This document shows, in pieces, positions 7,871 through 17,474 of a DNA stretch of 64,000 nt. Where the stretch lies: the NCBI RefSeq assembly GCF_020832205.1, contig NZ_JAFIFD010000019.1, forward strand, positions 1 to 64,000, written 5' to 3'. Position 1 is the stretch's first letter. Each line of letters starts with the position of its first letter. Below the pieces are notes generated by a model. It worked only from the letters and a program-made list of their open reading frames with translations, made no database searches and was not told where the DNA came from. The DNA is from Exiguobacterium sp. (GTDB taxonomy: Bacteria; Bacillota; Bacilli; Exiguobacteriales; Exiguobacteriaceae). Both the position numbers and the translations under genes were made by a program.

Positions 7871-8656
7871 ATGGAAATTCAAACGAAAAAAGGCAGATGG
7901 CTCACGAATATCGGCCTCTCGCTCATGGCCGTCATCTGGCTGTTCCCGATCTTCGTCATGTTCAAGGAGAGCCTCCGGGTGAACGGGTTCAGCAACTACA
8001 TCGCGACACTGCAAAACCCGAACTTCCCACAGTTCGTCTTCAACAGTTTCATCGTCGCGTTCTTCATGATCACGATTTCAATCACGTTTCTCGCTTTCGC
8101 GGCGTTCGGCTTCTCGAAGCTCCAGTTCGCCGGAAAGCGACTTCTCTTCAACCTCGTCCTCGCTGGACTCATGCTACCGGTCGCGTCGCTCATCGTCCCG
8201 CTCTTCTTCACGTTGCGGACGCTCGACGGGCTGAACAGCTACTGGGGCTTGATTGGCGCCGAGGTAGCGTTCTTCCTCCCGTTCGGGCTCATGCTCATCA
8301 AGAGCTACTTCGACGAACTGCCGAACGAGCTGATGGAAGCGGCCCATATCGACGGGGCGACGACGTTACAGATCTTCTATAAGATCATGATGCCGCTCGC
8401 CAAGCCGGCGCTCGCCACGGCGACGATCTACGCGTTCCTCAACTCGTGGAACGAGTACTTGCTCGTCCTCACGTTCATGACGGACCCGGCGAAACAGACG
8501 GTGACGATGGCGCCGACTTTCTTCACGGAAGCGCTCGGTGGTGACCCAGGTAAACTATACGCCTCGCTCGTCTTGATCAGCTTGCCGACGATGGTGTTCT
8601 ATATCTTCTTCCAACGCTTCTTACAGAAAGGCATGACGTCAGGGGCGGTCAAATAA
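7871..8656 (+). CDS. ABC sugar transporter permease (MalG type)
   Basis: A 261-residue second channel subunit. Six hydrophobic helices surround the EAA loop at about 156-175 (EAAHIDGATTLQIFYKIMMP). It starts 12 bases after the first permease with GAGGAGG in front, and ends MTSGAVK, the usual C-terminal signature of MalG-type permeases. It acts in the cytoplasmic membrane with the preceding permease and the lipoprotein. Confidence 0.93.
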   Translation: MEIQTKKGRWLTNIGLSLMAVIWLFPIFVMFKESLRVNGFSNYIATLQNPNFPQFVFNSFIVAFFMITISITFLAFAAFGFSKLQFAGKRLLFNLVLAGLMLPVASLIVPLFFTLRTLDGLNSYWGLIGAEVAFFLPFGLMLIKSYFDELPNELMEAAHIDGATTLQIFYKIMMPLAKPALATATIYAFLNSWNEYLLVLTFMTDPAKQTVTMAPTFFTEALGGDPGKLYASLVLISLPTMVFYIFFQRFLQKGMTSGAVK

Positions 8657-8674
8657 TCGATTGAGGTGAATGCA

Positions 8675-10663
8675 ATGTATTTAGGAGTAGACTACTATCC
8701 AGAACAGACGGACCGCGCCCTTTGGGACGAAGACGTCCGCTTGATGAAAGAACTCGGTGTCAACGTCATCCGTATGGCCGAGTTCGCATGGACGATGATG
8801 GAGCCGGCCGACGGCGAGTTCGACTTCTCGTTTTGGGACGAGGTCGTCGACAAATTCGGCCAAGATTTCGATATCATCCTCGGTACGCCGACGGCGACGC
8901 CGCCCGCATGGATGATCGAAGCGCACCCGGACATCTTGCCGGTGACGGCCGACGGTGTTCAAATCAGCTTCGGTGCCCGTCGCCACTACACGGTGAACAG
9001 CCCGGTGTACCGCGACTATTGCGAACGCATCACGCGGAAGATGGCCGAACGGTACGGGAAGCATCCACGCGTCATCGGCTGGCAGACGGACAACGAGTAT
9101 GGCCACGAGAAATCGGACCGCTCGTATGGCGACGTCGACCGAGTCGCGTTCCAAGCGTGGTTGCAAGACCGCTACGAGACGCTCGATGCGTTAAATGCGG
9201 CCTGGGGGACCGTCTTCTGGAGCCATACGTACACGGCATGGACGCAGATTCCGGTCCCTCGCACCGTGTTCCAAGAGCACAACCCGTCGCTCCTCGTCGA
9301 TTTCGACCGCTTCTGTTCGGACGCGTACCGCTCGTTCAACAAGCTCCAAGTCGACACGCTCCGTCCGCTCATCCATGACGACGCGTTCATCACGCACAAC
9401 CTCGTCTACAGCGACATGGCGATCAACCAGCAACAGATGGCCCAAGATCTCGACTACGTCTCGTTCGACAACTATCCGGTCTGGGGCGGACTGCCTGAGC
9501 CGAACCGGTTCGAGAAGACGGCGCACGACCACGATCTGTGCCGCTCGTCGAAACAAGGAAAAGGCTTCTGGGTGATGGAGCAGCTTAGCGGCGCCCAAGG
9601 TTGGAGCCGGATCGGCTACTTGCCTCGCCCGGGCCATATCCGCCTTTGGACGCACCAGGCCGTCGCCCGCGGTGCCGAGGCGATCGTCTACTTCCGCTTC
9701 CGCGCAGCTGACTTCGGGACCGAGGAGTTCTGCCATGGCATCATCGACCATGATGGCAAGCCGAAACGGAAATACAAGGAAGTGCAACACGTCATGTCCG
9801 AACTGCATGCGCACGGCGACATGATCAACTCCGCCGAATACAAGGCGGACGTCGCCGTCTATTACGACCAAGAGAACTTGTGGGCGTGGACGCACCAGCC
9901 GCACTCGGACGCGTTCAACTTCAAACAAGAGTTCGTCCGTTTCTACGGCGCGGCCGTCCGCCAAGGGGTCAACACCGACATCGTTTTCCCGGGTGACGCG
10001 CTCGACAAATACAAACTCGTCGTCGTCCCGCTCTATTTCCTCGGGAATGAGACGTTCGACGCGACGCTCATCGAATACTTAGAGAACGGCGGCAACGTCA
10101 TCTTCACGTACCGGACCGGCGTCAAAGATCCGCTCAACCGGTGCCACAACTTGACGCTTCCGGGCAAGTTCGCCAAATACGTCGGCATCGAGATCGACGA
10201 GTACGAGAGCTTGCAGGCCGTTCAGTCGAACGAGGTCAAACTCGGCGATGCTGTGTCTGAGGCGAACATCTGGTGCGACTTGATTACACCGCACGGCGCC
10301 GATGTGCTCGCGACATACGGCCAGGCGTTCTATCAAGGGACGGCCGCCGTCACACGCCACACGTATAAAGGGGACGTGACATACATCGGTTCATCGGTCG
10401 ACGATGCGATGCTCGACACGATTTACCACGAGGCGCTCACGCGCGCCAATATCGACGCCGACCGTCTACCGGACGACGTCGAGAAAGTCGACCGCTTCGG
10501 TGACGGCTACACGATTCGCTTTTATATGAACCATTCGACGGACGTGACGTCATCGGTCGACGTATCAGGCGACTGGCAGACGCTCGAAGGAGAGCCGGTG
10601 TCCGGTACGCTCACGTTGAACCCGCTCGACGTCGTCATCTTGAAGCAGGAGGTGGGGGCATGA
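8675..10663 (+). CDS. beta-galactosidase, GH42
   Basis: A 662-residue cytoplasmic beta-galactosidase that splits imported beta-galactosides. The start is ATG 8675, with GAGGTG at 8663-8668 as ribosome site; the GTG at 8666 lies inside that site. The TIM-barrel domain carries the acid/base Glu141 (QTDNEYG) and nucleophile Glu302 (WVMEQLSG), followed by the trimerisation domain and a small C-terminal beta domain. The cysteine cluster that binds zinc in some GH42 enzymes is not seen. There is no signal peptide, consistent with uptake by the adjacent importer before hydrolysis. The stop overlaps the next start by four bases. Confidence 0.95.
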   Translation: MYLGVDYYPEQTDRALWDEDVRLMKELGVNVIRMAEFAWTMMEPADGEFDFSFWDEVVDKFGQDFDIILGTPTATPPAWMIEAHPDILPVTADGVQISFGARRHYTVNSPVYRDYCERITRKMAERYGKHPRVIGWQTDNEYGHEKSDRSYGDVDRVAFQAWLQDRYETLDALNAAWGTVFWSHTYTAWTQIPVPRTVFQEHNPSLLVDFDRFCSDAYRSFNKLQVDTLRPLIHDDAFITHNLVYSDMAINQQQMAQDLDYVSFDNYPVWGGLPEPNRFEKTAHDHDLCRSSKQGKGFWVMEQLSGAQGWSRIGYLPRPGHIRLWTHQAVARGAEAIVYFRFRAADFGTEEFCHGIIDHDGKPKRKYKEVQHVMSELHAHGDMINSAEYKADVAVYYDQENLWAWTHQPHSDAFNFKQEFVRFYGAAVRQGVNTDIVFPGDALDKYKLVVVPLYFLGNETFDATLIEYLENGGNVIFTYRTGVKDPLNRCHNLTLPGKFAKYVGIEIDEYESLQAVQSNEVKLGDAVSEANIWCDLITPHGADVLATYGQAFYQGTAAVTRHTYKGDVTYIGSSVDDAMLDTIYHEALTRANIDADRLPDDVEKVDRFGDGYTIRFYMNHSTDVTSSVDVSGDWQTLEGEPVSGTLTLNPLDVVILKQEVGA

Positions 10664-12726
10664 TCTATCGTTTCGACGACCGCTTCGTGATCGAAGGGAC
10701 GCAGATTGCCTACGTGTTCGATGTCGACGCACGCGGTCGGCTCGTCCACCAATACCTTGGCGGCCGTTTGCATGAGTCCGACTACGCCGAGCTACCGGAC
10801 GCGCGCGTCCTGCACTCGTCATTTGAGACACCGGAAGGCGTGGCCGCGTACGAGTTCAGCTCGTTCGGCGACCTCGTCTACACTGAGCCAACGCTAAAGA
10901 GCGAGACTTCGGGTGAACGGTTGCACGCCTTCACCTTACAAGACGCCGCGATTGACGGCGACACGCTCGCAATCACGTTGCATGATTCGCTCCAACGTTT
11001 GACGGTAACGCTCACGTTCAATTTATATGCGGCGTACGACATCATCGAACGCAAGCTGACGGTGCGAAGCGAGGCCGCGACGACGCTCGAGAGCGTCCAG
11101 TCGTTCAGCCTCGGACTCATCGATCGTGACATGAGGCTCAGCCATTTCAGCGGGCTGTGGACGGGCGAGTTCCAACTGCAACAAGGCCCGCTCCTCCCGG
11201 GGAAGAAGACGATTGAGAGCCGTCGCGGTTTGACGAGCCATCAGAGCAACCCGTGGTTCGCGCTTGACGACGCGGCGACGGAAGAAACTGGCGAGGTCGT
11301 CTACGGCTTCCTCGGCCATTCCGGCAACTGGGCCATCCACTTCGAACGCGACCAGTTCGGCTTCACGCAAGTGACGGGCGGGCTCAACCCGTTCGACTTC
11401 AAGAAGACGTTACAGCCAGGCGAGTCGTTCACGACACCATCTGCCTATATCGGTTATACGCAAGATGGATTCGGCGCAATGAGCCGGAACGCGCACGACT
11501 TCGAGCGCGACGTCCTCATGCCGGAAGTGACGCGCGAGACGCTCCGCCCCGTGCTGTACAACTCATGGGAGGCGACGTACTTCGACGTCAGTGAGGACGG
11601 TCAGAAGCGCCTCGTCGATGAGGCGGCAAAAATCGGCTGCGAGCTGTTCGTCGTCGACGACGGGTGGTTCGGCGAGCGTCATTCGGACGCGGCCGGGCTC
11701 GGGGACTGGCACGTCAACACGACGAAGTTCCCGAACGGGCTCGACCCGCTCATCCGCTACGTCGAGAACAAGGGACTCCAGTTCGGCCTCTGGGTCGAAC
11801 CGGAAATGGTCAACCCGGACTCTGACTTGTACCGGGCCCATCCAGACTGGATCTATCACACGAACGGGCGTCCGTCGACGACGTCACGTAACCAGTTCGT
11901 GTTGAACTTGGCACTGGCGGAAGTCGAGGCACACGTGACGAATCTCTTGGACGACTTGCTTTCGAAGCACGCCATTCGCTATATCAAGTGGGACATGAAC
12001 CGCGCCTTCTCCGAGCCGGACAGCCCGCACTTAGGGGAGGCGAAAGAGCTGTGGCTCCGCCACACCGAGGCCGTCTACCGGATTTTGGATACGCTCCGGG
12101 CGAAACATCCGGGCGTCGCCTTCGAATCGTGTGCCGGCGGCGGCGGACGCATCGACCTCGGTGTGTTGTCACGTGTCGAACAAGTGTGGACGAGCGATAA
12201 TACGGACGCGCTCGACCGGCTGACGATCCAAGAAGGGTTCTCCTACGCCTACAACGCCAAGATGATGAGCTGTTGGGTGACGGATGCGCCGAACTGGCTG
12301 AACGCCCGTTCGCTCCCGCTCGCCTACCGCTTCGTCAGCGCCATGCAAGGAACGCTCGGCATCGGGGGCAACTTGCTCGAGTGGAGCGAGGACGACCTGA
12401 AGGAGTCGAAGCGTTGGATTGAGACGTACAAGTCGATCCGCCCGCTCGTGCAGCACGGGACGAGCTATCGTCTCGCTTCGCTGAAGACAGACGGGTTCCA
12501 CGCGATGGGCTATACGGACGGGGAAGACTACGTCGCCCTCGTCAACGCCGACCGGCGCCAATATGGGAAAAACAAACTGCGCGTCAAACTCGCCGGGCTC
12601 GACCCGGAGAAGACGTACACGTATGACGGCAGAGCGTTGAGCGGCCGTTACTTGATGCAACAAGGGATCACACTCACACAACAAACAGACTATGACGCTT
12701 TCTGCCTGGTGATTCGCCCGGCGTGA
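10660..12726 (+). CDS. alpha-galactosidase, GH36
   Basis: A 688-residue GH36 enzyme that removes alpha-1,6-linked galactose from melibiose, raffinose-type sugars or galactomannan oligomers. The N-terminal beta-supersandwich (to about 310) precedes a TIM barrel with nucleophile Asp445 (YIKWDMNR) and acid/base Asp513 (TSDNTDALDR), with ESCAGGGGRIDLG between them. It is cytoplasmic (no signal peptide) and translationally coupled to the GH42 gene by an ATGA overlap. Having both anomeric galactosidases in one operon widens the range of galactosides used. Confidence 0.95.
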   Translation: MIYRFDDRFVIEGTQIAYVFDVDARGRLVHQYLGGRLHESDYAELPDARVLHSSFETPEGVAAYEFSSFGDLVYTEPTLKSETSGERLHAFTLQDAAIDGDTLAITLHDSLQRLTVTLTFNLYAAYDIIERKLTVRSEAATTLESVQSFSLGLIDRDMRLSHFSGLWTGEFQLQQGPLLPGKKTIESRRGLTSHQSNPWFALDDAATEETGEVVYGFLGHSGNWAIHFERDQFGFTQVTGGLNPFDFKKTLQPGESFTTPSAYIGYTQDGFGAMSRNAHDFERDVLMPEVTRETLRPVLYNSWEATYFDVSEDGQKRLVDEAAKIGCELFVVDDGWFGERHSDAAGLGDWHVNTTKFPNGLDPLIRYVENKGLQFGLWVEPEMVNPDSDLYRAHPDWIYHTNGRPSTTSRNQFVLNLALAEVEAHVTNLLDDLLSKHAIRYIKWDMNRAFSEPDSPHLGEAKELWLRHTEAVYRILDTLRAKHPGVAFESCAGGGGRIDLGVLSRVEQVWTSDNTDALDRLTIQEGFSYAYNAKMMSCWVTDAPNWLNARSLPLAYRFVSAMQGTLGIGGNLLEWSEDDLKESKRWIETYKSIRPLVQHGTSYRLASLKTDGFHAMGYTDGEDYVALVNADRRQYGKNKLRVKLAGLDPEKTYTYDGRALSGRYLMQQGITLTQQTDYDAFCLVIRPA

Positions 12727-12748
12727 GCGATGGAAGGGATGGAGTCGT

Positions 12749-13933
12749 ATGCTTTCATTTGATTTAGAACGCCTGAAACAGACATTCGAGACCGTGTTCG
12801 AGGCGGCGCCTGAGCGCACGTTCTTCGCACCGGGGCGCATCAATTTGATCGGCGAACACACGGACTATAACGGAGGACATGTCTTCCCGTGCGCGATCAC
12901 GTTCGGCACGTACGGGCTCGTACGGAAACGAGAGGACGACCTTATCTGCGTTTACTCGCTCAATTTCGAGGACGTCGGAGTCGTCTCGTTCCCGGTGACG
13001 GACGATACGTACGCCTCGGCGCATGACTGGGCCAACTACGTGAAAGGGGTCGTCGCGCTCTTACGGAAAGACGGGCACGACGTCGGCGGATTCGATTTCC
13101 TGCTCGCCGGCAACATCCCGAACGGGGCCGGTCTGTCGTCATCGGCCTCGCTCGAACTCGTCACGGCGTTCATGATCAATGACGTATACAGGCTGAAACT
13201 CGACAAGCTCGACCTCGTCCATCTCGGCCAACGCGTCGAGAACGACTTCATCGGCGTCAACTCAGGCATCATGGACCAGTTCGCAATCGGGATGGGGAAG
13301 GCGGGACACGCCATCCTCCTCGACTGCGACACGCTCCATCACGACTATGCGCCGATCAAGCTCGACGGCTACGACATCGTCATTATGAACACGAACAAGC
13401 GCCGCGAGCTCGCCGACTCGAAATATAACGAGCGCCGAGCCGAGTGTGACCAATCACTCGAACTGTTGAAAGCCCACTTCGAAATCGATGCGCTCGGACA
13501 GCTCTCGGTCGCCGAGTTCGAGACGGTCGCAGCCACCCTCCCGGAGACGCTCCGGAGACGGGCTCGCCACGCGATCTCGGAGAACGAACGGACGAAGCTC
13601 GCCTTCACCGCGCTGCAGGACGGACGGCTCGACGCGTTCGGCGAACTGATGAACGGGTCACATACGTCGCTTAAAGATGACTATGAAGTGACCGGTCTCG
13701 AGCTCGACACGCTCGTCACCGCCGCCCAACACGCGGACGGTGTCATCGGTGCCCGCATGACCGGGGCCGGCTTTGGCGGCTGCGCCATCGCGATCGTCGA
13801 GAAAGCGGCGACGCCAGCCGTCATCGACACGGTCACGAAGACGTATGAAGAGACGATCGGCTATGCGCCGACGTTTTATATCGCCTCCGTCGGGGACGGC
13901 ACCCATGAACTCGTAGAGGAGGAAGTGAAATGA
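12749..13933 (+). CDS. galK: galactokinase
   Basis: A 394-residue GHMP-family kinase that phosphorylates galactose to galactose-1-phosphate, the entry step of the Leloir pathway. The galactokinase signature GRINLIGEHTDYNGG is at 29-43. The GHMP ATP-binding loop (GNIPNGAGLSSSASLE) is at 121-136, the catalytic Asp is probably Asp176 (SGIMDQFA), and the C-terminal GHMP motif reads MTGAGFGGCA. Length is normal for the family. The stop overlaps galE by four bases, so the Leloir genes are translated as a coupled set. Confidence 0.97.
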   Translation: MLSFDLERLKQTFETVFEAAPERTFFAPGRINLIGEHTDYNGGHVFPCAITFGTYGLVRKREDDLICVYSLNFEDVGVVSFPVTDDTYASAHDWANYVKGVVALLRKDGHDVGGFDFLLAGNIPNGAGLSSSASLELVTAFMINDVYRLKLDKLDLVHLGQRVENDFIGVNSGIMDQFAIGMGKAGHAILLDCDTLHHDYAPIKLDGYDIVIMNTNKRRELADSKYNERRAECDQSLELLKAHFEIDALGQLSVAEFETVAATLPETLRRRARHAISENERTKLAFTALQDGRLDAFGELMNGSHTSLKDDYEVTGLELDTLVTAAQHADGVIGARMTGAGFGGCAIAIVEKAATPAVIDTVTKTYEETIGYAPTFYIASVGDGTHELVEEEVK

Positions 13934-14934
13934 GTGTACTCGTCGTCGGCGGGGCCGGTTATATCGGCTCCCACGCGGTCCGGGCGCTGCTCGACCGCGG
14001 ACAAGAAGTCATCGTGATCGACAATTTACAGACCGGCCATATCGAGTCCGTCCCGAGTGAGGTGACGTTCTATGAAGGCGATATCCGCGACCGGGCGTTC
14101 ATGGAAGCGACGTTCGCTCGGGAAACGATCACGGACGTGCTCCATTTCGCGGCCAACTCGCTCGTCGGTGAGTCGATGGACGAACCGCTCAAGTATTACG
14201 ACAACAACGTCTTCGGCACGCAAGTGTTGCTCGAGACGATGCGCAAGCACGGTGTCGGCCGCATCGTCTTCTCTTCGACGGCAGCGACGTACGGTGACCA
14301 AGACGTGATGCCGATTCGTGAGACGGCCGAGACGAATCCGACGAACACGTACGGGGCGACAAAACTCGCGATGGAGACGATGATGAAGTGGTGCGATCGC
14401 GCCTTCGGCATCCGTTTCGTCGCGCTCCGCTACTTCAACGTCGCCGGGGCCCACCCGACCGGTGAGATCGGCGAAGACCATACGCCGGAGACGCACCTCA
14501 TCCCGCTCGTGCTCCAAGTCGCCAATAATCAGCGCGAGGCGATCACTGTTTTCGGTGACGATTACGCGACGCCGGACGGCACATGCATCCGTGACTACAT
14601 CCACGTGACCGACCTCGTCGACGCGCACGTGCTCGCCCTCGACTATTTGGAACGAGGCGGAGACAGCGACGTGTTCAATCTCGGCACGGAGACAGGTTTC
14701 TCGGTGCTCGAGATTATTGAGGCATCGCGCCGCGTAACGGGTCATGCGATCCCGGTCAAAACGGGTGAACGCCGTGCCGGCGACCCGGCGATGTTAATCG
14801 CCTCACCGGACAAGGCAAAACGCGTCCTCGGATGGAAGCCAGAACGTTCGACGATCGACCTGATTTTACAACACGCGTGGAACTGGCATGCGGCACATCC
14901 GAACGGATATGAGATGGAAGGGGCGAGACGATGA
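13930..14934 (+). CDS. galE: UDP-glucose 4-epimerase
   Basis: A 334-residue short-chain dehydrogenase/reductase-type epimerase interconverting UDP-galactose and UDP-glucose with bound NAD. The Rossmann motif GGAGYIG is at 7-13, SST at 115-117 and the catalytic Tyr141-x3-Lys145 (TYGATK). It overlaps galK and galT by four bases at each end. Besides sugar catabolism it can provide UDP-galactose for the polysaccharide locus further downstream. Confidence 0.97.
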   Translation: MSVLVVGGAGYIGSHAVRALLDRGQEVIVIDNLQTGHIESVPSEVTFYEGDIRDRAFMEATFARETITDVLHFAANSLVGESMDEPLKYYDNNVFGTQVLLETMRKHGVGRIVFSSTAATYGDQDVMPIRETAETNPTNTYGATKLAMETMMKWCDRAFGIRFVALRYFNVAGAHPTGEIGEDHTPETHLIPLVLQVANNQREAITVFGDDYATPDGTCIRDYIHVTDLVDAHVLALDYLERGGDSDVFNLGTETGFSVLEIIEASRRVTGHAIPVKTGERRAGDPAMLIASPDKAKRVLGWKPERSTIDLILQHAWNWHAAHPNGYEMEGARR

Positions 14935-16445
14935 TAAATGCAACGATTGAAGCGCTCGTGAACGCCGCGATCGACGAAGGGTTGATCACCGAACAGGACC
15001 GTATCTATTCACGTAACCGGGTGCTCGCGAGACTAGAGAAGCTCGACTTTGAACGCCCGGCGTTCGTCCCGGTCAGCTCGATCCCGGACTTGCTTGATAC
15101 GCTCGCCGCCTATGCGGTCGAGACGGGGCTCATCGAGGACTTGCTCGAGGAGAAAGACCGGTTCATGGCCGAGGTGATGGACATATTCGTCTCAAAACCG
15201 TCCGAAGTGACTCGCACGTTCGAGGCGTTACGCGCCAATGACGTGACGGCGGCGACGGATTTCTTCTATAAAATGAGCCAGTCGTCGAACTACATCCAGA
15301 CGAAACGGATCGCGAACAACATCAGCTACAAGACTCCGACGCGCTACGGCACGCTCGACATCACAATCAACTTGTCGAAGCCGGAGAAAGACCCGCGTGA
15401 GATCGCACGGGCCCGTCTGCATCCGGCTCCATCGACGAACTACCCGAAAGGGCTACTCGCCATCGAGAACGAAGGGTACGGCGGTCACTTGAAACACCCG
15501 GCCCGGGCGAACCATCGCATCATCCCGCTCACGCTCGGCGGGGAGGCGTGGTCGTTCCAATATTCGCCGTACTTGTATTACAACGAGCACTCGATCTTAC
15601 TGTCGAACGAAGTGCGCGACATGGTCATCGACCGCTCGGCGTTCGAGCGCCTGCTCGACTTCACGAATCAATTCCCGCACTACTTCGCCGGGTCGAACGC
15701 GGACTTGCCGATCGTCGGTGGTTCGATTTTGACGCACGACCATTATCAGGCCGGCCGCTACCGGTTTGCGATGGACGATGCGAAAGTCATCGAGACGTAT
15801 CGCTCGGACCGCTACGACCAAGTCGACATCGAGACGCTCTACTGGCCGCTCTCGGTCGTCCGGCTCCGGTCACCGAAGCGGGAACAACTCGTCATGCTCG
15901 CGAACCAGCTACTCGGCCATTGGCAAACTTACGAAGACGGTGACATCATCCCGTATTCGGGGGACGTCCGCCATAACACAGTGACGCCGATCGCCCGACG
16001 CCGCGACGGACGGTTTGAACTTGATCTCGTCCTTCGCAACAATCGGACGGACGAGGAACATCCGGACGGCATCTTCCATCCGCACGCTGACGTCCATCAC
16101 ATTAAGCGTGAGAACATCGGCTTGATTGAAGTGATGGGGCTCGCCGTCTTGCCGGCACGACTGAAGACGGAGCTCGAACAAGTCGTCCGCTATGTGGACG
16201 GGGAAGACGTCGAGGTCGCCGACATGCACAAGGTGTGGGCCGAGTCGCTTAAAAAGCAGTCCGGTGACGCGCGCCACATCGTCGAACAAGCCGTCGGCGA
16301 CAAGTTCGTCAAATGTCTCGAGGATGCGGGCGTCTTTAAACAGACGGTCGAGGGACAGGAGCGTTTTAAGGCATTCATGAGCTCATTTTTGAGTCATGTC
16401 GATAAAGTAGAGTACGGTGCGTCGACTACGGGAAGTAACAGGTAA
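14931..16445 (+). CDS. galT: galactose-1-phosphate uridylyltransferase, type II
   Basis: A 504-residue type II GalT, the longer form typical of Bacillota, moving UMP from UDP-glucose to galactose-1-phosphate. It contains the family blocks YPKGLLAIENEGYGGHLKHP region, the SILTHDHYQAGRY histidine segment and PHADVHHIKRENIG. Start at ATG 14931, overlapping galE by four bases. It completes the Leloir route with galK and galE. Confidence 0.96.
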   Translation: MINATIEALVNAAIDEGLITEQDRIYSRNRVLARLEKLDFERPAFVPVSSIPDLLDTLAAYAVETGLIEDLLEEKDRFMAEVMDIFVSKPSEVTRTFEALRANDVTAATDFFYKMSQSSNYIQTKRIANNISYKTPTRYGTLDITINLSKPEKDPREIARARLHPAPSTNYPKGLLAIENEGYGGHLKHPARANHRIIPLTLGGEAWSFQYSPYLYYNEHSILLSNEVRDMVIDRSAFERLLDFTNQFPHYFAGSNADLPIVGGSILTHDHYQAGRYRFAMDDAKVIETYRSDRYDQVDIETLYWPLSVVRLRSPKREQLVMLANQLLGHWQTYEDGDIIPYSGDVRHNTVTPIARRRDGRFELDLVLRNNRTDEEHPDGIFHPHADVHHIKRENIGLIEVMGLAVLPARLKTELEQVVRYVDGEDVEVADMHKVWAESLKKQSGDARHIVEQAVGDKFVKCLEDAGVFKQTVEGQERFKAFMSSFLSHVDKVEYGASTTGSNR

Positions 16446-16468
16446 ACGAATCGAAGTAGGTGAGCGAG

Positions 16469-17431
16469 TTGAGAGAAGCAACGATTGAAAATGCGAACGG
16501 TATGCGCTTGTCGGCGATTGAGTATGGCTGCGCCATGACCGAACTGACGGCACCGGACCGTGACGGTAACATGGAATCTGTCATCTTGAAATATGGTGAC
16601 ACCAAACAATATCTTGAGAACCCGGTCTATTTAGGCTCGGTCGTCGGACGCATCGCCGGCCGGATCCGTAATGCCGAGATCGATGGCGTGGCCTTGACCC
16701 CAAGCGAGGCACCGCACCACATCCATGGCGGCGACGAAGGCATCACGGCCCGCTATTGGGACATGGACGTCGACGGACAGGCGATTGTCTTCACGTACCT
16801 CAGCCCGGACGGCGAAGAAGGTTACCCGGGAAATGTCCGCTTCAAAGTCATCTATGAACTGACGGACGACAATGAACTCGTCGTCACGATGACGGCCGAT
16901 ACGGACGAGCGGACGTGGGTCAACTTGAACCATCACAACTATTTTAACCTCGGCGGTCGACCTACGATTCACGATCACGTGCTGACGCTGCCGGCGGATC
17001 ACGTGGCACGTTTGGACGGGGAGTCGTTACCGACGGGCGAGTTGCTTGAGGTATCTGATACACCGTTCGACTTCCGGGACGGGAAAGAGGTCGGGGCGGC
17101 GATTACGTCGAATGACGAGGCGATCGAAAAAGCCGGTGGACTGGATCATCCGTTTCTTTTGAAGGACGGGACGACGCGATTGCATGATCCGGTGTCTGGA
17201 CGCATCATGGACGTCGAGACGAACCAACCGGTCATGGTCGTCTATACGGCGAATTTCCTCAGTGAAGAGACACCGGTCACGCTAGAAGGTCGGCAAAAGC
17301 ATAGCGCCATCTGTTTAGAGGCCCAAGCGTTCCCTGACGCGCCGAACCATCCGGATGTGGCGACGTCGATCGAGTTGAAGCCCGGGGAGTTGTATCTTTC
17401 GAGGACGATTTATAAATTTAATGCAGAATGA
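16469..17431 (+). CDS. galM: aldose 1-epimerase (mutarotase)
   Basis: A protein of about 320 residues converting beta- to alpha-D-galactose for galactokinase. It has the family blocks VVGRIAGRI, the substrate-binding His in HHNYFNLGG and the catalytic Glu in CLEAQAFPDAPNH. I prefer the TTG at 16469 with AGGTGAG at 16458-16464 in front; an in-frame GTG at 16460 lies inside that ribosome site and would add three residues. It is the last gene of the operon and is followed at once by a terminator. Confidence 0.93.
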   Translation: MREATIENANGMRLSAIEYGCAMTELTAPDRDGNMESVILKYGDTKQYLENPVYLGSVVGRIAGRIRNAEIDGVALTPSEAPHHIHGGDEGITARYWDMDVDGQAIVFTYLSPDGEEGYPGNVRFKVIYELTDDNELVVTMTADTDERTWVNLNHHNYFNLGGRPTIHDHVLTLPADHVARLDGESLPTGELLEVSDTPFDFRDGKEVGAAITSNDEAIEKAGGLDHPFLLKDGTTRLHDPVSGRIMDVETNQPVMVVYTANFLSEETPVTLEGRQKHSAICLEAQAFPDAPNHPDVATSIELKPGELYLSRTIYKFNAE

Positions 17432-17434
17432 ACA

Positions 17435-17474
17435 GAAGACCATCACCCTGTGAAACGGGCGATGGTCTTCTTTT
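17435..17474 (+). terminator. rho-independent terminator of the galactoside operon
   Basis: GAAGACCATC (17435-17444) pairs with GATGGTCTTC (17461-17470), with an inner CCC/GGG extension, then TTTT. It closes the roughly 12-kb operon. Confidence 0.85.

Noticed and set aside
12169..12861. 230-codon minus-strand frame across the alpha-galactosidase/galK junction
   Set aside because: Lies antisense to two certain genes and lacks a ribosome site or domain.
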